Source of the DNA: Oscheius tipulae
Lineage: Eukaryota > Nematoda > Chromadorea > Rhabditida > Rhabditidae
NCBI GenBank assembly: GCA_037178975.1
Contig: JASJZH010000004.1
Coordinates: 3,658,001 to 3,722,000, forward strand
Reading direction: 5' to 3'
Length of the DNA: 64,000 bases
Shown: positions 54,166 to 64,000 of the stretch, one piece after another
Layout: every line of letters begins with the position of its first letter
How positions within the stretch are numbered: position 1 is the stretch's first letter
Notes under the pieces: generated by a model
Seen by the model: the letters and a program-made list of their open reading frames with translations, nothing else
Database searches by the model: none
What the model was told of the DNA's origin: nothing
Made by a program: the position numbers and the translations under genes

Positions 54166-56138
54166 ATGGCACGTAAATAGACTGATAGCTTATCACTGTA
54201 ACTAATCACTGGGAACGAGTTCTTTTGGTCGAAAGAAGAGGATACTTCAGTTTATTCTCGAAATAAACAATTTCAGCGAGATGTGCATCCATCGCCTCCT
54301 CGGAACCGTCGGGACCATCGATGAAGACATCGGTTCCTGGCCCCAAGGGTCTTGCGCTGAAAAAGAAGATGGACGCGATTCATGTGAGCGTTTCTCGTTG
54401 ATAAAATGGGAGTGATGGTCTGAATTTGTTACACTCGGAGGGACAACTGTTGGGCAGACGATTGACCTAGCCAAGCACAAAGATAGAAAGAGCAATCAAA
54501 GTCAAGCGCTTTCCTTTTCAGCAAACGACATCCGTCCGCACCTTTGTCGACTACGAAAAGTCCTTCGGTAACTACATGATAGATGCTGATGGTATTGAAT
54601 CACACATGATCTCTCTGAACTCTTTCAGGCAATACCCTTCTGGACGTCTACACCCAAATCTCATCCCTTCCCCTGGGTTACAACCATCCTGATTTGGTCA
54701 AGGCTGCCGCCACGGCCCCTTTCCTCACATCTCTTGTCTCTCGACCAGCTCTCGGTTCCTTCCCTAGAACTGACTTCCCTGACGGAATCCAAAATGCCCT
54801 GACCTCTGTCGCCCCGAAAGGACTCCACGCTGTCCAGACCATGCTCTGTGGAACCTCGGCCAACGAAAATGCCATCAAACAGGCTTTCATTTGGTTAGTA
54901 CTGACCATAAGAGAGACAACTATTTTTTTAGGTACATGGCTCAACGTCGTGGTGGTAAGGGACCCGATGCTGCTGCTCTGGAGAGTTGCATGTCCCAAAA
55001 ACTGCCTGGAACTCCTCGCCTCTCCGTTCTGGGATTCCAAGGTGCTTTCCACGGCCGATCTCTCTGCATGCTTTCCGTTACCAGAAGTAAGGGCATCCAC
55101 AAGGTGAGTCTAGAAAGAGGACAAAATATGTTCTATTGGAGGTGGACATCCCTGCCTTTGACTGGCCGATAGCCAAGTTCCCTCGCTACAAGTATCCCCT
55201 GGCCGACCACAAAGAGTACAATGCCCAACAAGACAAAGAGTGTCTGAAGGATGTCGAAGAGAAAATTGGCGAGTGGAAAAAGAAGGACAACGACGTGGCT
55301 GCTGTTATTGTGGAGCCGATTCAAGCCGAGGGAGGAGATCATTATGGAAGTCCTGCTTTCTTCCAGGTCTGCCTCTACTTTTGTTTGACGAAAACATTCT
55401 TCAGGGACTCCGTGATATTACAAAGAAGAACGGAATAGTCTTCATCGTCGATGAGGTAACTCTCGTTGTTTATCTATTTACAGTATCTTTTTTAGGTCCA
55501 AACTGGAGGTGGAGCCACTGGAGACATGTGGGCTCATTCCCACTGGAACTTGTCTTCTCCTCCCGATATTGTGACTTTCTCTAAGAAGATGTTAACCGGA
55601 GGTTATTACTATGCCGAGCACCTTCGAGTCAAGGAAGGCTACAGAATTTACAACACTTGGGTTGGAGATCCGACCAAGCTGTTCCTTTTGGAGAAAGTCA
55701 TCGCGGTCGTCAAGAGAGACAACCTGATCCAGAAAGCCGGAGATCTTGGGCAGGTCTTCCAGAAGAATCTTTCCCAACTTGAGGTTTCCCTTTCCGAGAG
55801 AGAGAAACGAGCAATGATTATTTCAGTCCACTTATAAGGATAAGCTGACCCAAGCCAGAGGATTGGGTACATTCGCCGCCATCGACTTGCCATCTGCTGC
55901 CCTTAGGGACAAACTCGTCGACAAGGTTTCTTCTGTTTTTCTTCTTTTTCCTACAGTTGTTTCCAGGCTATCGCCAATGGTCTTCACTGTGGAGGATGCG
56001 GTGAGAAGTCGCTCCGTTTCCGTCCCTCTTTGGTTTGTTCTTACTGTTAGGAAAGTCATACAATGACTTCAGGTATACGAGAAGAAACACCTGGATCTGA
56101 CTTTCGAACTTCTGGACAAAACTCTTCGACAGCTTTGA
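54166..56138 (+). CDS. ABAT: 4-aminobutyrate aminotransferase (GABA transaminase), mitochondrial
   Basis: A PLP enzyme that transfers the GABA amino group to 2-oxoglutarate, giving succinate semialdehyde and glutamate. Blocks: GPSMKTSVPGPKGLALKKKM, LLDVYTQISSLPLGYNHPDL, MLCGTSANENAIKQAFIW, FHGRSLCMLSVTRSKGIHK, IPAFDWPIAKFPRYKYPLAD, AAVIVEPIQAEGGDHYGSPA, GIVFIVDEVQTGGGATGDMW, VTFSKKMLTGGYYYAEHLRV (PLP-binding Lys), YNTWVGDPTKLFLLEKVI, and the end FELLDKTLRQL at 56138. Length is about 480 aa. The first exon (ATG 54166, seven bases, spliced to 54277) is a guess from frame; the matrix presequence would be short. An AATAAA follows the stop at about 56152. Confidence 0.92.
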
Positions 56139-56948
56139 ATTGTTATCCAATAAACTGTCTACTATAAATTTCGAACCATCTGCTCGCAGGTCATTTGTCA
56201 ATAGTCTCGGTCTCGGGTTGCAGGACCGCAGGAAAGGAATAGGAGAGGACAAAAAGCAAAGACTTCCGGGAAAACAGAAGACAAAGTGGGATAGGTGCAA
56301 TTAAACACGATTTCTGGACGACGAAGACGTCAAAGTTTTAATTGCTCTCTCTGCTTTGCCTCTTCTTTCGCTCTATTACTCAACGGCATGTGATCGAGAG
56401 TCCTTATATCTGTAACTGGCAGATGAAAGGACAGTCGAGAGCCCAGCGGGGGAGAATGTTTACTTTCCTCTCACCTAATAGGTAGCTCGACCAATTAGTC
56501 GTATCGAAAGTCTGCTTATCAGTAGTATCTCTATGCAAATGAGACCACGCCCTCATCCCTACTGGCTATTAGGAGCCGCCTGGCTCCGCCCTTCTCTCGC
56601 ACTAACTCATTCGAATACGGCCGTTCGTAAACAGCCTCACACTCCTAAAATGACTTCTTTTTTGATCTCATTCCATTGGCAGACATGTCATTCACGGCCC
56701 AGCCATGAGTTATTCACTGCCGCGCTTCCGCGAACAGGCTTCGTCTCCTCTCCCTTCCCTCATAAAAGTGACCACAACAAGGCTTTTTGTACATGTTGAC
56801 ACCCTCTAATCACATTGTCTCTCCGACTATCATTGCTCTCGTCACACAATCTCCCTGTCTATTTCCTCATGAGTCTATTCAGGCATAGCGTCGTCTTTGT
56901 CCAATCCGAGTCGTTTTCCTCCGGATTCGTCATGTTCCCGGCGGCTCG
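56139..56948. other. Intergenic / promoter region upstream of the receptor phosphatase
   Basis: About 810 bases with no convincing coding exon. A minus-strand frame (55968-56300) overlaps the ABAT end and is treated as chance. GGAGCCGCCTGGCTCC at about 56573-56588 is a short perfect hairpin. The CT-rich stretch from 56570 to 56850 precedes the signal-peptide exon at 56949 and is probably the promoter and 5'UTR. Confidence 0.4.
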
Positions 56949-59900
56949 ATGAGTCCCTTTCTTCTTCTTTTTTTTGTCACGAGCTCGTTGGCTGAGCATG
57001 CAGTCATCACGCCACAGAACTCGAGTCAGACCGTCATTCGGTGTCCCATTGCCGAGAGCTTTATTCAGGTGACTATAGTCGTTTTTCCTTCTCATTAAGC
57101 GTTCTCTGGGAGAGACACGGACTGACAGCTCAAACGGAACGCCGACTAATCCTACGCATTTCAGACTCACATGGCTCCTGACTTTGAGTCTCCACAGCTC
57201 GTTCGAAGGCTTGACTGGTTCCACGATGAAGCCTTAGTAGCCAGCTATCAGTCGGTGAGTCGTGATTATCGCTCTGTTTCCGCCCATCACTCATTTCCTT
57301 TCGCCCTACTCACACTCATCAATTATTCCTCCAATGAGGTAGATTCATTCTCGTTCATTTATCATCTCTCGGGTGTTTTCGTAGAAAAGAAAGTCGCGGG
57401 CCTAATCCCCGGCTGGATCAACTGGTAACGCGATTCTTTCTGACCGAGGACCACTACCCGAAGGTGGCTCTAATGCGGACACTCGTGGCCAATCACAAAT
57501 ACTATTTCCTCCGTTTATTTGCGCTCCTGGAATGGCCAATGCCTCAATGCCCTTGGAGCAGTACAACACCCTTCGGTAGTCGAAGACATTCATTAGACAT
57601 ATGGGGTTTGGGTAATTGGACTGACTGTTGGCGCATTGATGACCATCCAGCTGATGGATTGTCGTCTGTTTCCCACGCGAAAGAAAGAACAGTTAGTCAT
57701 TCAATAGGGGGCTTGTATGCGCATCTGCTGCCAAGGTGTGAGTCGGCTACTGTCAATAGCCTTATTTGTCCTATGCTAATCAGGGGTCGCAGCCGGAAAT
57801 CGTGTCTTGACCCGGTCGTACACGCGAAAGTCGGGATCTCTTCTGATCTTCCTTTCTCCTAAATAGTCATCTGGCAATTACTCCCTTAAAAGTATGCCGA
57901 TCACATACTTTTCGCAGAATAATGGCTTAGTGTGTGGCTCCAATTACGCTGAAAGGCTCCCGTTACAACTGAGAGACAATCCGGATGCCCATACTGTCTA
58001 ATTAGGCACTTGACTCCATCTGTCCGCGAGCCACCTGCAGATAGCGGTCAGTTTACTGACCACTTTCGAAATAGATGCAAAGAGTCCCCTGTGAAATGCT
58101 TTCTGATGTTATCTGCAGTAGTTACGCAACGAGCAGATGGTCATTGTGAATTCCCCGCTTCCTCCGGAGAAGAGAGAGAGACGACAATTAGGGCCTTGAA
58201 CCGAGATACATCTTTCAGAATGTAGTAGCCGACGCATCCAGACAATGGTGGGTGGCAGACAGTCGATTCGAGCTGCAACGACCATTCTACTCCTTGAAAC
58301 TGTCGCCAGTTTTACCAGGAGATGCGGGAATCTACCGATGTCGATTGGAGACGGATCCTCTCTTCACACTCTCTTTGACGACATCTCATATGGAACTGAA
58401 TGTGTTGGGTGGGTTGTGATCTATTCGGAATGCAAAGAAAGAGGCTGCTTGTCGTAGTAATTGTCCTGAACGGCAGTCATTTCTTGGCTCTGATGGATGG
58501 TCTGACTCAGTCGATCCTATCTCTAATTGAAGCTGCTAACCACGGTTCAACGATTAACATTTAACGGCCGAATGGACAGAACGGAGGAGCTGGAGGAGGC
58601 TACTAATTGCTTGGTCAATCTAAGGGAGTCTCTCCTTCGTGGAAATAGACTCAATCAAGTTATCGCGATTATTCGATTGCCAGACCTAAATTGAGAAGTT
58701 TCAACACCTAAATCCCTGGAGACTTGTTCGAACTTGTCAGAACTAAGCCCAGAGAAATTCCATTCGCTTGATGATGTTCGAGGCTGAAACGTCGGAGAGT
58801 CCTACCCCATCATGCTGTCTGGGGTCGAGCAGGAACAAACACTCCGGCTACAGGACCATTCTTTCCGTGAGCAGTGCCACTCTGGCCAAGTTGGAAGTCT
58901 GTTTGAAGTTCTTCGAATGTTCCGCGAAGGAGACGACGATTCGAGAGGAGATGATTGAAGAAAAGACACGCCAAGCGCTATTCGACTTCTTGGTGGACTG
59001 TGGACAGAGAAAGTACCAGATAATCAAAAAGATGATCGACAAGATCGAGAAGAATATGAAATATCTGGAGCAGGCGGCCCATGTCAACGAGAAAAGGAGA
59101 AAGAAAAGCATTTGGAAGGGATTTCAACTGCTACAGAAGAAGATCAAAGGGCTGTGTCGCGACATTGACCAGATCAGACAACTGCAGAAACTCAGCGACA
59201 CTAAGATTGAATAATAAATGGCATCTGTTTTAGTGCGACCGTCTCCACCGTCTACTCCTGAGATCACAGCCATCACAAACAGATCAGTTACGCTCAGTTG
59301 GACGCATTCCCCTGCTCGCGCTCATCGCCCAATCATCCGATTCTCTATCAGTGTCAGGTAATCTTTTTTCTCGAGACGAGATGAACCAAAGTGTTTTTAG
59401 ATTACTAGCAGATGGAAGCAGATTCATCATCCCCGCTCCCAGCAATGGCACATCAATTCAAGTCGATGCTCTATCTCCATTCTCGCTTTACAGCTTTGCA
59501 GTAAGGGCGGAAAACGCGGCTGGCCTCAGTGATTTCGGGCCCGAGAAGACACAAAGAACTCTGGGAGAGGCTCCGACATATCCTCCCCGAATCACAGGAG
59601 TCACAAATGGAAGTGATGGCTGTGTAGCCGTCAGTGTTGAGGAACCTTTTCAAATGCACGGGCAAATCCAAAATTACTTTGTCTCTTTGGCTGGAGAAGG
59701 TTTGAAACCGGCCAGTGAGAGGTGGGTAGTGGAGTAACAGATAGAACGATATCCTCAGATTTGGACGAGGGAACGGCCCATTGACGATTTGTGGCTTGCA
59801 GCCATCCAGAGCCTATACCATATCGATAACTGCACAAACGCAATTCGGAACTTCTCCACCTGCTCAACACACGTTTCATACGGATCTATCAGGTGATCTA

Positions 59901-62900
59901 CAGTTTCAATTTATAAATTTCCGTTTCAGTCCCACAAACGGCTCCCACCAACGTGACAGTACAGGCAGTCGTCGGCACTCCCAAATTGTTGGTCAGATGG
60001 AAACCGCCCGAGAGAAGTCAAGACATTATACAGTACAACGTGTATCACAAGGCTCAAGGACAGAACAAATGGAAAGTCGAACGCCTGCCAATCACCGGAA
60101 AGAGTCTGCTCAAGCACGAAGTAATCGGACTAAGTGAGTGCTCTTGAATTTGCTAGACTAAGCTTCTGTCAGACCCGCGAACCGTCTATTCGATCCGTCT
60201 ATCCGCTGTTTCGACAAAAGGCGAAGGTCCTCGGAGTGTGGAACACATCGTTGCTACTGATGTCATCAGTGAGTTCACTCTAGTAGAGCAAAAAAGATTC
60301 CAGTTCCTCCGGCTGTTGAAATAGAGAAGATCTCATACGATTGTCATGAAGGTGTCTTCATCCAATGGACACCAGTTCCCGGTCGACCAGAATACAAGGT
60401 AGAAGTTGGAAATCTGTCGAACACTCTTTCCTATAACACGAGTCAGACGAGCGTAAGTAGTAATATTTCGTATCTCCAGATATGATTTGTAGATTCAAAT
60501 GAACAATCTACTTCTCAATCAAGAATATTCCGTCCGTGTGGCAGCTGCTCAAAGGAGCAGAGTGGACGATGTGACTCATCTGCCGGGACAATGGGGAATG
60601 GAACAGCGATTCATCTTATCCAGTAAGTATAAGTGGAATTCCTTACTCTACCAACTAGATGGTTGCAAATACCAGTCGTCTCTATGTTCTTCATCGGGGG
60701 CCAAATGTCAACCGTTGGTTGCCGCAGTCCCGGTTCGAAGTTTCCCTCTATTTCTCTTCCTAGTGGCTCTCAGCGTCTTTCTCATACTTTGCTTATTCGT
60801 CTTCTTCTTCCTTAAAGGGTGAGTCTTTTGAATCTTTTGATGTATTTACCCTACGATCCAGACACTGCTTGGATGTGAAAGCTCTGCTGAAGAAGAATAA
60901 GGAGAAGTGTGTCTATCTGGATGAGATCACTCCCCTTGTTTACGGTAACCTTCAAAAGATTTATCTTTTACTTCTAGCTTACAGATTCGGCCGGATTCGA
61001 AGACATTCCAGTCGAACTCTTCTACGGATACTGCCTGGATTTGGCCAAATCCAACAACGCCAAATATAAATTGCAATTTGAGCAGATCGAGCAGATGACC
61101 AATGGGATAACGTCGGAAACGGATAGTTTGGATAAGAACCTGGACAAGAACCGCTATCTCAACATTGGGGCCATTGACTCTTCTCGCGTCCGGCTCCACT
61201 CAAGCGACCAGGACTATATTAATGCCAGCTGGATCGACGTGGGTTTCAATTTGGATAAGTCGCTAATTGGCGACCACCTAGTGGGCTAGTCGATTAATTT
61301 TTGAGGACAGTGCAAAGAGAAAACATTTTCAGTCGTGTGACAAGAAGGCCATGTACATAGCCACGCAGGCTCCAATGCCAAACACCTTTGCAGACTTGTA
61401 GGTCACATGAAAGATTTGAAGAAAAATAGCTTTAGCTGGACGATGGTTTGGCAGGAGCGATCAAATGTGATTGTCGTAATTACGAACTTGATCGAGGATG
61501 GAAGAGTACGTGCCATTGGTTCCAATTACTTCGAAGCATTTTAGAGAAAATGTGACCAGTATTGGCCTAGTTCTTCCAGCAGTCCTCAAGCTCACGGATC
61601 CTATCAGGTATCGCTCGTCAGCGAGACCAACAACGCCTATTTCTCTCATCGCGTGCTCAATCTCAAAATAGTCAAATGTGTCCCTCCTGTATGTCTTTCC
61701 TTATAATCCAATTCAACATCATTGAATTCAGACGGAACGCCGAGTTCATCAGCTTCATTTCCACGGTTGGCCAGATCACGGAGTGCCTGATTCAGTCTTT
61801 CCTTTGCTCAATTTCATGCATTTTGTCTCGGATATCCATACAACGGGTCCTATCGTCGTTCATTGCAGGTATTTTAGTCTCTTTTGATGATGGTTTGAAC
61901 TGGGTTCAGTGCTGGAGTAGGTAGGTCCGGATCCTTCATTCTGGTGGACAGTATGCGGCGTCATCTGACCAATCAACGAAAGTTGAATCTGATGGGTCAT
62001 CTAGTTCACATGAGGAGACAGCGAGAGAAACTGGTCCAGACTGTGGTTAGTCGAGACCCTAAAACTAAAGAAAACTCAATTAGGAACAGTACATCTTCTG
62101 TCATCAGGCAGTCAGTCAGTTGATCCGACACGGAATCACCAGGGTACACGTCGATCTTTTCCAGGTTTGTCTCTTTTTTCTGTTGCTGTAACTATACCTA
62201 TCACTGCAGAGATACATCGACTACCTCGGGGAGGAAAATGCCAATGGAAAGTCGCGAATCGAGATGCAGTACGAGGTGAGAAAGAACCAGATTCAATCTA
62301 ATCCGTTTAGGAACTGTACAAGTGTAAACACGTTCCTCAATGTTCTCTGCCGGAAGAGTACATCGTTCTGCCCGGTTATCATCGAATCGAGGAGTTTGTT
62401 GTGGCTAGTTGGCCCGTTGAGAATGAGCAACTGTGGGAGCTGATCTGGAAAAGGAACTGTCAGACTGTCGTTCTTTTGGGAGACAACTCCTATTGGATTC
62501 ATCTGGAGACTGTCAGAGAGATGTCAATCCAATACGGGGAACAGTTTGTCGTGCTACAAAAGGGAGAAGATCAGCTGTGTGTCAAGATCATCTTACTTGA
62601 CCCAGCCGTGTTGGAGACCAATTTCTGGAAAGAAGTCGAACGACTACAGAAGAAAATTCAAGCATATCACGATGGTCCCCTGCTCATTCTCAACCCTCTT
62701 CAAAAACTCCACACGGTTTGATAAAATTAATGCAAACTGAATAGTTATTCAGACGTCCTCTCTCACTCGTAATGGAGGAGTGACAACCACTCTTGCCAAT
62801 GGCTCGCCTCTGAGTCAAACGCTGTCTCTTCCTTGTCTCGTTCAAACTACTTCTCCTTCTCTCGCATACTGTATGTGTGCTCTCACCGCTCTTGCCTGTC

Positions 62901-63028
62901 AACTCGAATCTACGGGTTGTATCGATGTCGTCTCCATCATCTCCTCTTACCATTGTCTTTGGCAACTCCGTGATATAGAATTCATTTATGATCAATTGAC
63001 CATTTTAGTGGGAGGTAGTCGGGTCTAA
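56949..63028 (+). CDS. Receptor-type protein tyrosine phosphatase, Ig + FNIII, active D1 and degenerate D2 (CLR-1-like)
   Basis: Exon 1 (56949-57068) encodes signal peptide [18 protein letters not shown] and the start of a V-type Ig domain ([12 protein letters not shown]). Exon 2 (57165-57254) adds [17 protein letters not shown]; exon 3 (58219-58408) completes it with [16 protein letters not shown]. About four FNIII repeats follow (59234-60620; e.g. [45 protein letters not shown]). A TM helix lies at about 60735-60820. D1 has the WPD loop [12 protein letters not shown] and signature [11 protein letters not shown], split by an intron, so it should be catalytic. D2 (about 62200-63028) lacks the HC-x5-R motif; the matching spot reads GPLLILNP then TSSLTRNGG, and the WPD position is altered, so it is probably a pseudophosphatase. 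C. elegans CLR-1, which restrains FGF-receptor signalling, has one Ig, FNIII and an inactive D2, making it the likely counterpart. Confidence 0.88.
57255..58218 (+). other. 964-nt intron of the receptor phosphatase gene
   Basis: It lies between Ig-domain exons 2 and 3 (donor CAGTCG|GTGAGT, acceptor TCTTTCAG|AATGTA), and the Ig fold reads straight across the join. It is unusually long for this genome. Inside, a frame at 57464-57862 (start [20 protein letters not shown]) is open for 132 codons but loses coding character after about 57600 and has no family. No transposon ends or RNA gene recognised. Confidence 0.6.
58771..59214 (+). CDS. Nested coiled-coil ORF, 147 aa, in the 825-nt phosphatase intron
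   Basis: A single-exon frame starts [20 protein letters not shown], continues with [20 protein letters not shown], then a highly charged helix ([58 protein letters not shown]) and stops at 59214, with AATAAA overlapping the stop (59213-59218). It sits, same strand, in an intron (58409-59233) whose flanking exons join perfectly as [16 protein letters not shown]. Codon use is like real exons. No family recognised; a coiled coil or helical bundle is likely. It could instead be an alternative 3' terminal exon of the host transcript, but its own ATG and poly(A) signal favour a separate gene. Confidence 0.6.
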   Translation: MMFEAETSESPTPSCCLGSSRNKHSGYRTILSVSSATLAKLEVCLKFFECSAKETTIREEMIEEKTRQALFDFLVDCGQRKYQIIKKMIDKIEKNMKYLEQAAHVNEKRRKKSIWKGFQLLQKKIKGLCRDIDQIRQLQKLSDTKIE

Positions 63029-63157
63029 CCTCAACTTGAATAATAAATATTTATAGCTGAAACAAGTAAATACAACCCCGAAAACCCGGGTTAAAGTCGA
63101 GGGCAAAGGCCCATTGCACAGATGATATCACAGAATAATAATAAAAAAAAGTGACTA

Positions 63158-64000
63158 TTACGATTCATCTTCATCGTCGGCCTTCGTCGACATCAAGGGC
63201 CGGGTGTCTACCGACTTGTTGCCCAAACTGACTACACGTTTCTTGTTACTCATTTCCAGCCATTTCACATAGGTATAGGCAGCAGATCCGAGGAGAACAA
63301 TAGCGTTACTGGCCCACCTGAAAAGAAACATTTAAATTTTATAACTAAAAAAAAATACCACATGAGCGTCTTGACTTCCTGCCACCATGTTACAGCCATA
63401 ACTGTTTGAGCGGCGGCCTTTGCGGTGCCAGAAATGTTATGTGTCAGCGGAGAAGTTGCCTGTAAAAAAGGATGCAATTGATTGACTTTATCTCTTACCT
63501 GAATCTGCCAGCCAGTGACGTATCCCATCATGAAGCCGAAAACTCCGGAAAGAGTCATGAGAGTCCAGAAAGAAAAATCAAACAGCTTGGGAAAATAGAG
63601 AATTTCGCTGAATTCGCCGCTGTAAAACGATTACTGTTTCGATAGATAACATAAAACAAACCTGAACAGCATGAGAGGAAGGAAGAGGAAGACAGCATTG
63701 AGATTGTTGTACATGGTCAAACGCCAAATGGAATCTCCGACGGAACCAAGCGATCTTTGTGTGTAAATGGCATTTAAGGCAACACACAATGAGGCCAATA
63801 CTCCATAGATTACTCCTGATTGTTCAAAAATAAAAAATAAATAAAAACACGAACCAGTGACTGACAAAGATCCGACAGCGTCTTCTTGATCGACTCCTAG
63901 GAAGAATCCGAAGATAATGAGGAAACAACATCCCATGGCTTTCATCGAGGTGGTCTGGCCGAGAATGAGGTAGGAACAAATCTAGGAAATGATTTATGAG
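63158..64000 (-). CDS. SLC35C1: GDP-fucose transporter SLC35C1 (3' part; N-terminus outside the window)
   Basis: A Golgi nucleotide-sugar antiporter that supplies GDP-fucose for fucosylation. Visible exons: [119 protein letters not shown], ending with a basic/acidic tail ([10 protein letters not shown]) and stop at 63158. The block FLGVDQE and SPLTHN(I/V)SGTAKA is specific to SLC35C1. About six of the ten TM helices lie in the window; the gene continues beyond 64000. Introns are 40-60 nt. It converges with the phosphatase gene, with 129 bases between the stops. Confidence 0.93.

Noticed and set aside
57464..57862. 132-codon frame inside the first long phosphatase intron
   Set aside because: Exons on both sides join perfectly across it, coding character fades in its second half, and no family is recognisable.

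Overview
The window is nuclear DNA from an animal with a very compact genome, almost certainly a nematode. The strongest evidence is a LIM-homeodomain gene at 19366-20626. Its homeodomain and tail have the MEC-3 form ([17 protein letters not shown], then [16 protein letters not shown], then an acidic end). A possible major-sperm-protein-like protein (28681-29479) and a serpentine receptor with DRL in place of DRY (23286-24722) also fit. Most introns that can be placed are only 34-60 nt, with GT...TTTCAG borders, and genes lie tens to hundreds of bases apart on both strands. Base composition is moderate and third codon positions favour C. A clade I (Trichuris/Trichinella-like) worm is possible, but that is inference.

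Layout, left to right. 1-10704 (-): HUWE1 ubiquitin ligase, N-terminus to just before the HECT domain. 11574-13146 (-): proteasome ATPase PSMC4/Rpt3. 13585-16306 (+): mitochondrial ribosome-recycling factor GFM2. 16367-19319 (+): a divergent gamma-tubulin complex (GCP) protein. 19366-20626 (-): mec-3. 21584-22034: two small candidate genes. 22070-23283 (+): torsin AAA ATPase, tail to tail with a serpentine GPCR (23286-24722, -). 24910-26202 (-): GHITM/TMBIM5. 26359-26477: a MITE-like repeat. 27107-27868 (-): ribosomal protein eL15. 28258-29479 (-): a small unknown gene and an MSP-like gene. 29714-35463 (-): MRP-type ABC transporter (ABCC1-like). 35825-36146 (+): a small spliced gene. 36330-38300 (-): MCMBP. 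38549-39449 (+): one or two unknown genes.

39677-41875 (-): MCTS1, with a 1,560-nt intron that holds a deleted mariner transposon and an opposite-strand nested ORF. 42012-43306 (-): QNG1 (DUF2419 queuosine salvage). 43819-44495 (+): PEBP. 44599-46340 (-): FICD AMP-transferase. 46582-47083 (+): an LC3-type Atg8. 47313-47745 (-): LSM7. 48101-53264 (+): KDM5 H3K4 demethylase. 53481-54114 (-): an unresolved membrane gene. 54166-56138 (+): GABA transaminase. 56949-63028 (+): receptor tyrosine phosphatase with one Ig domain, FNIII repeats, an active D1 and a degenerate D2 (CLR-1-like). An 825-nt intron of this gene holds a 147-aa coiled-coil ORF. 63158-64000 (-): GDP-fucose transporter SLC35C1, cut by the window edge.

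Most genes are single-copy housekeeping genes: protein turnover, mitochondrial translation, replication, autophagy, chromatin, Golgi transport. The neighbours do not form one pathway. I found no convincing undescribed multi-gene system. The more unusual material is the set of small spliced ORFs hidden between large genes, ORFs nested in the few long introns, extremely short and possibly non-canonical introns, and splice-acceptor motifs directly upstream of many start codons, which suggest spliced-leader trans-splicing or 5'UTR introns. All exon joins were made by eye from reading frame and homology.
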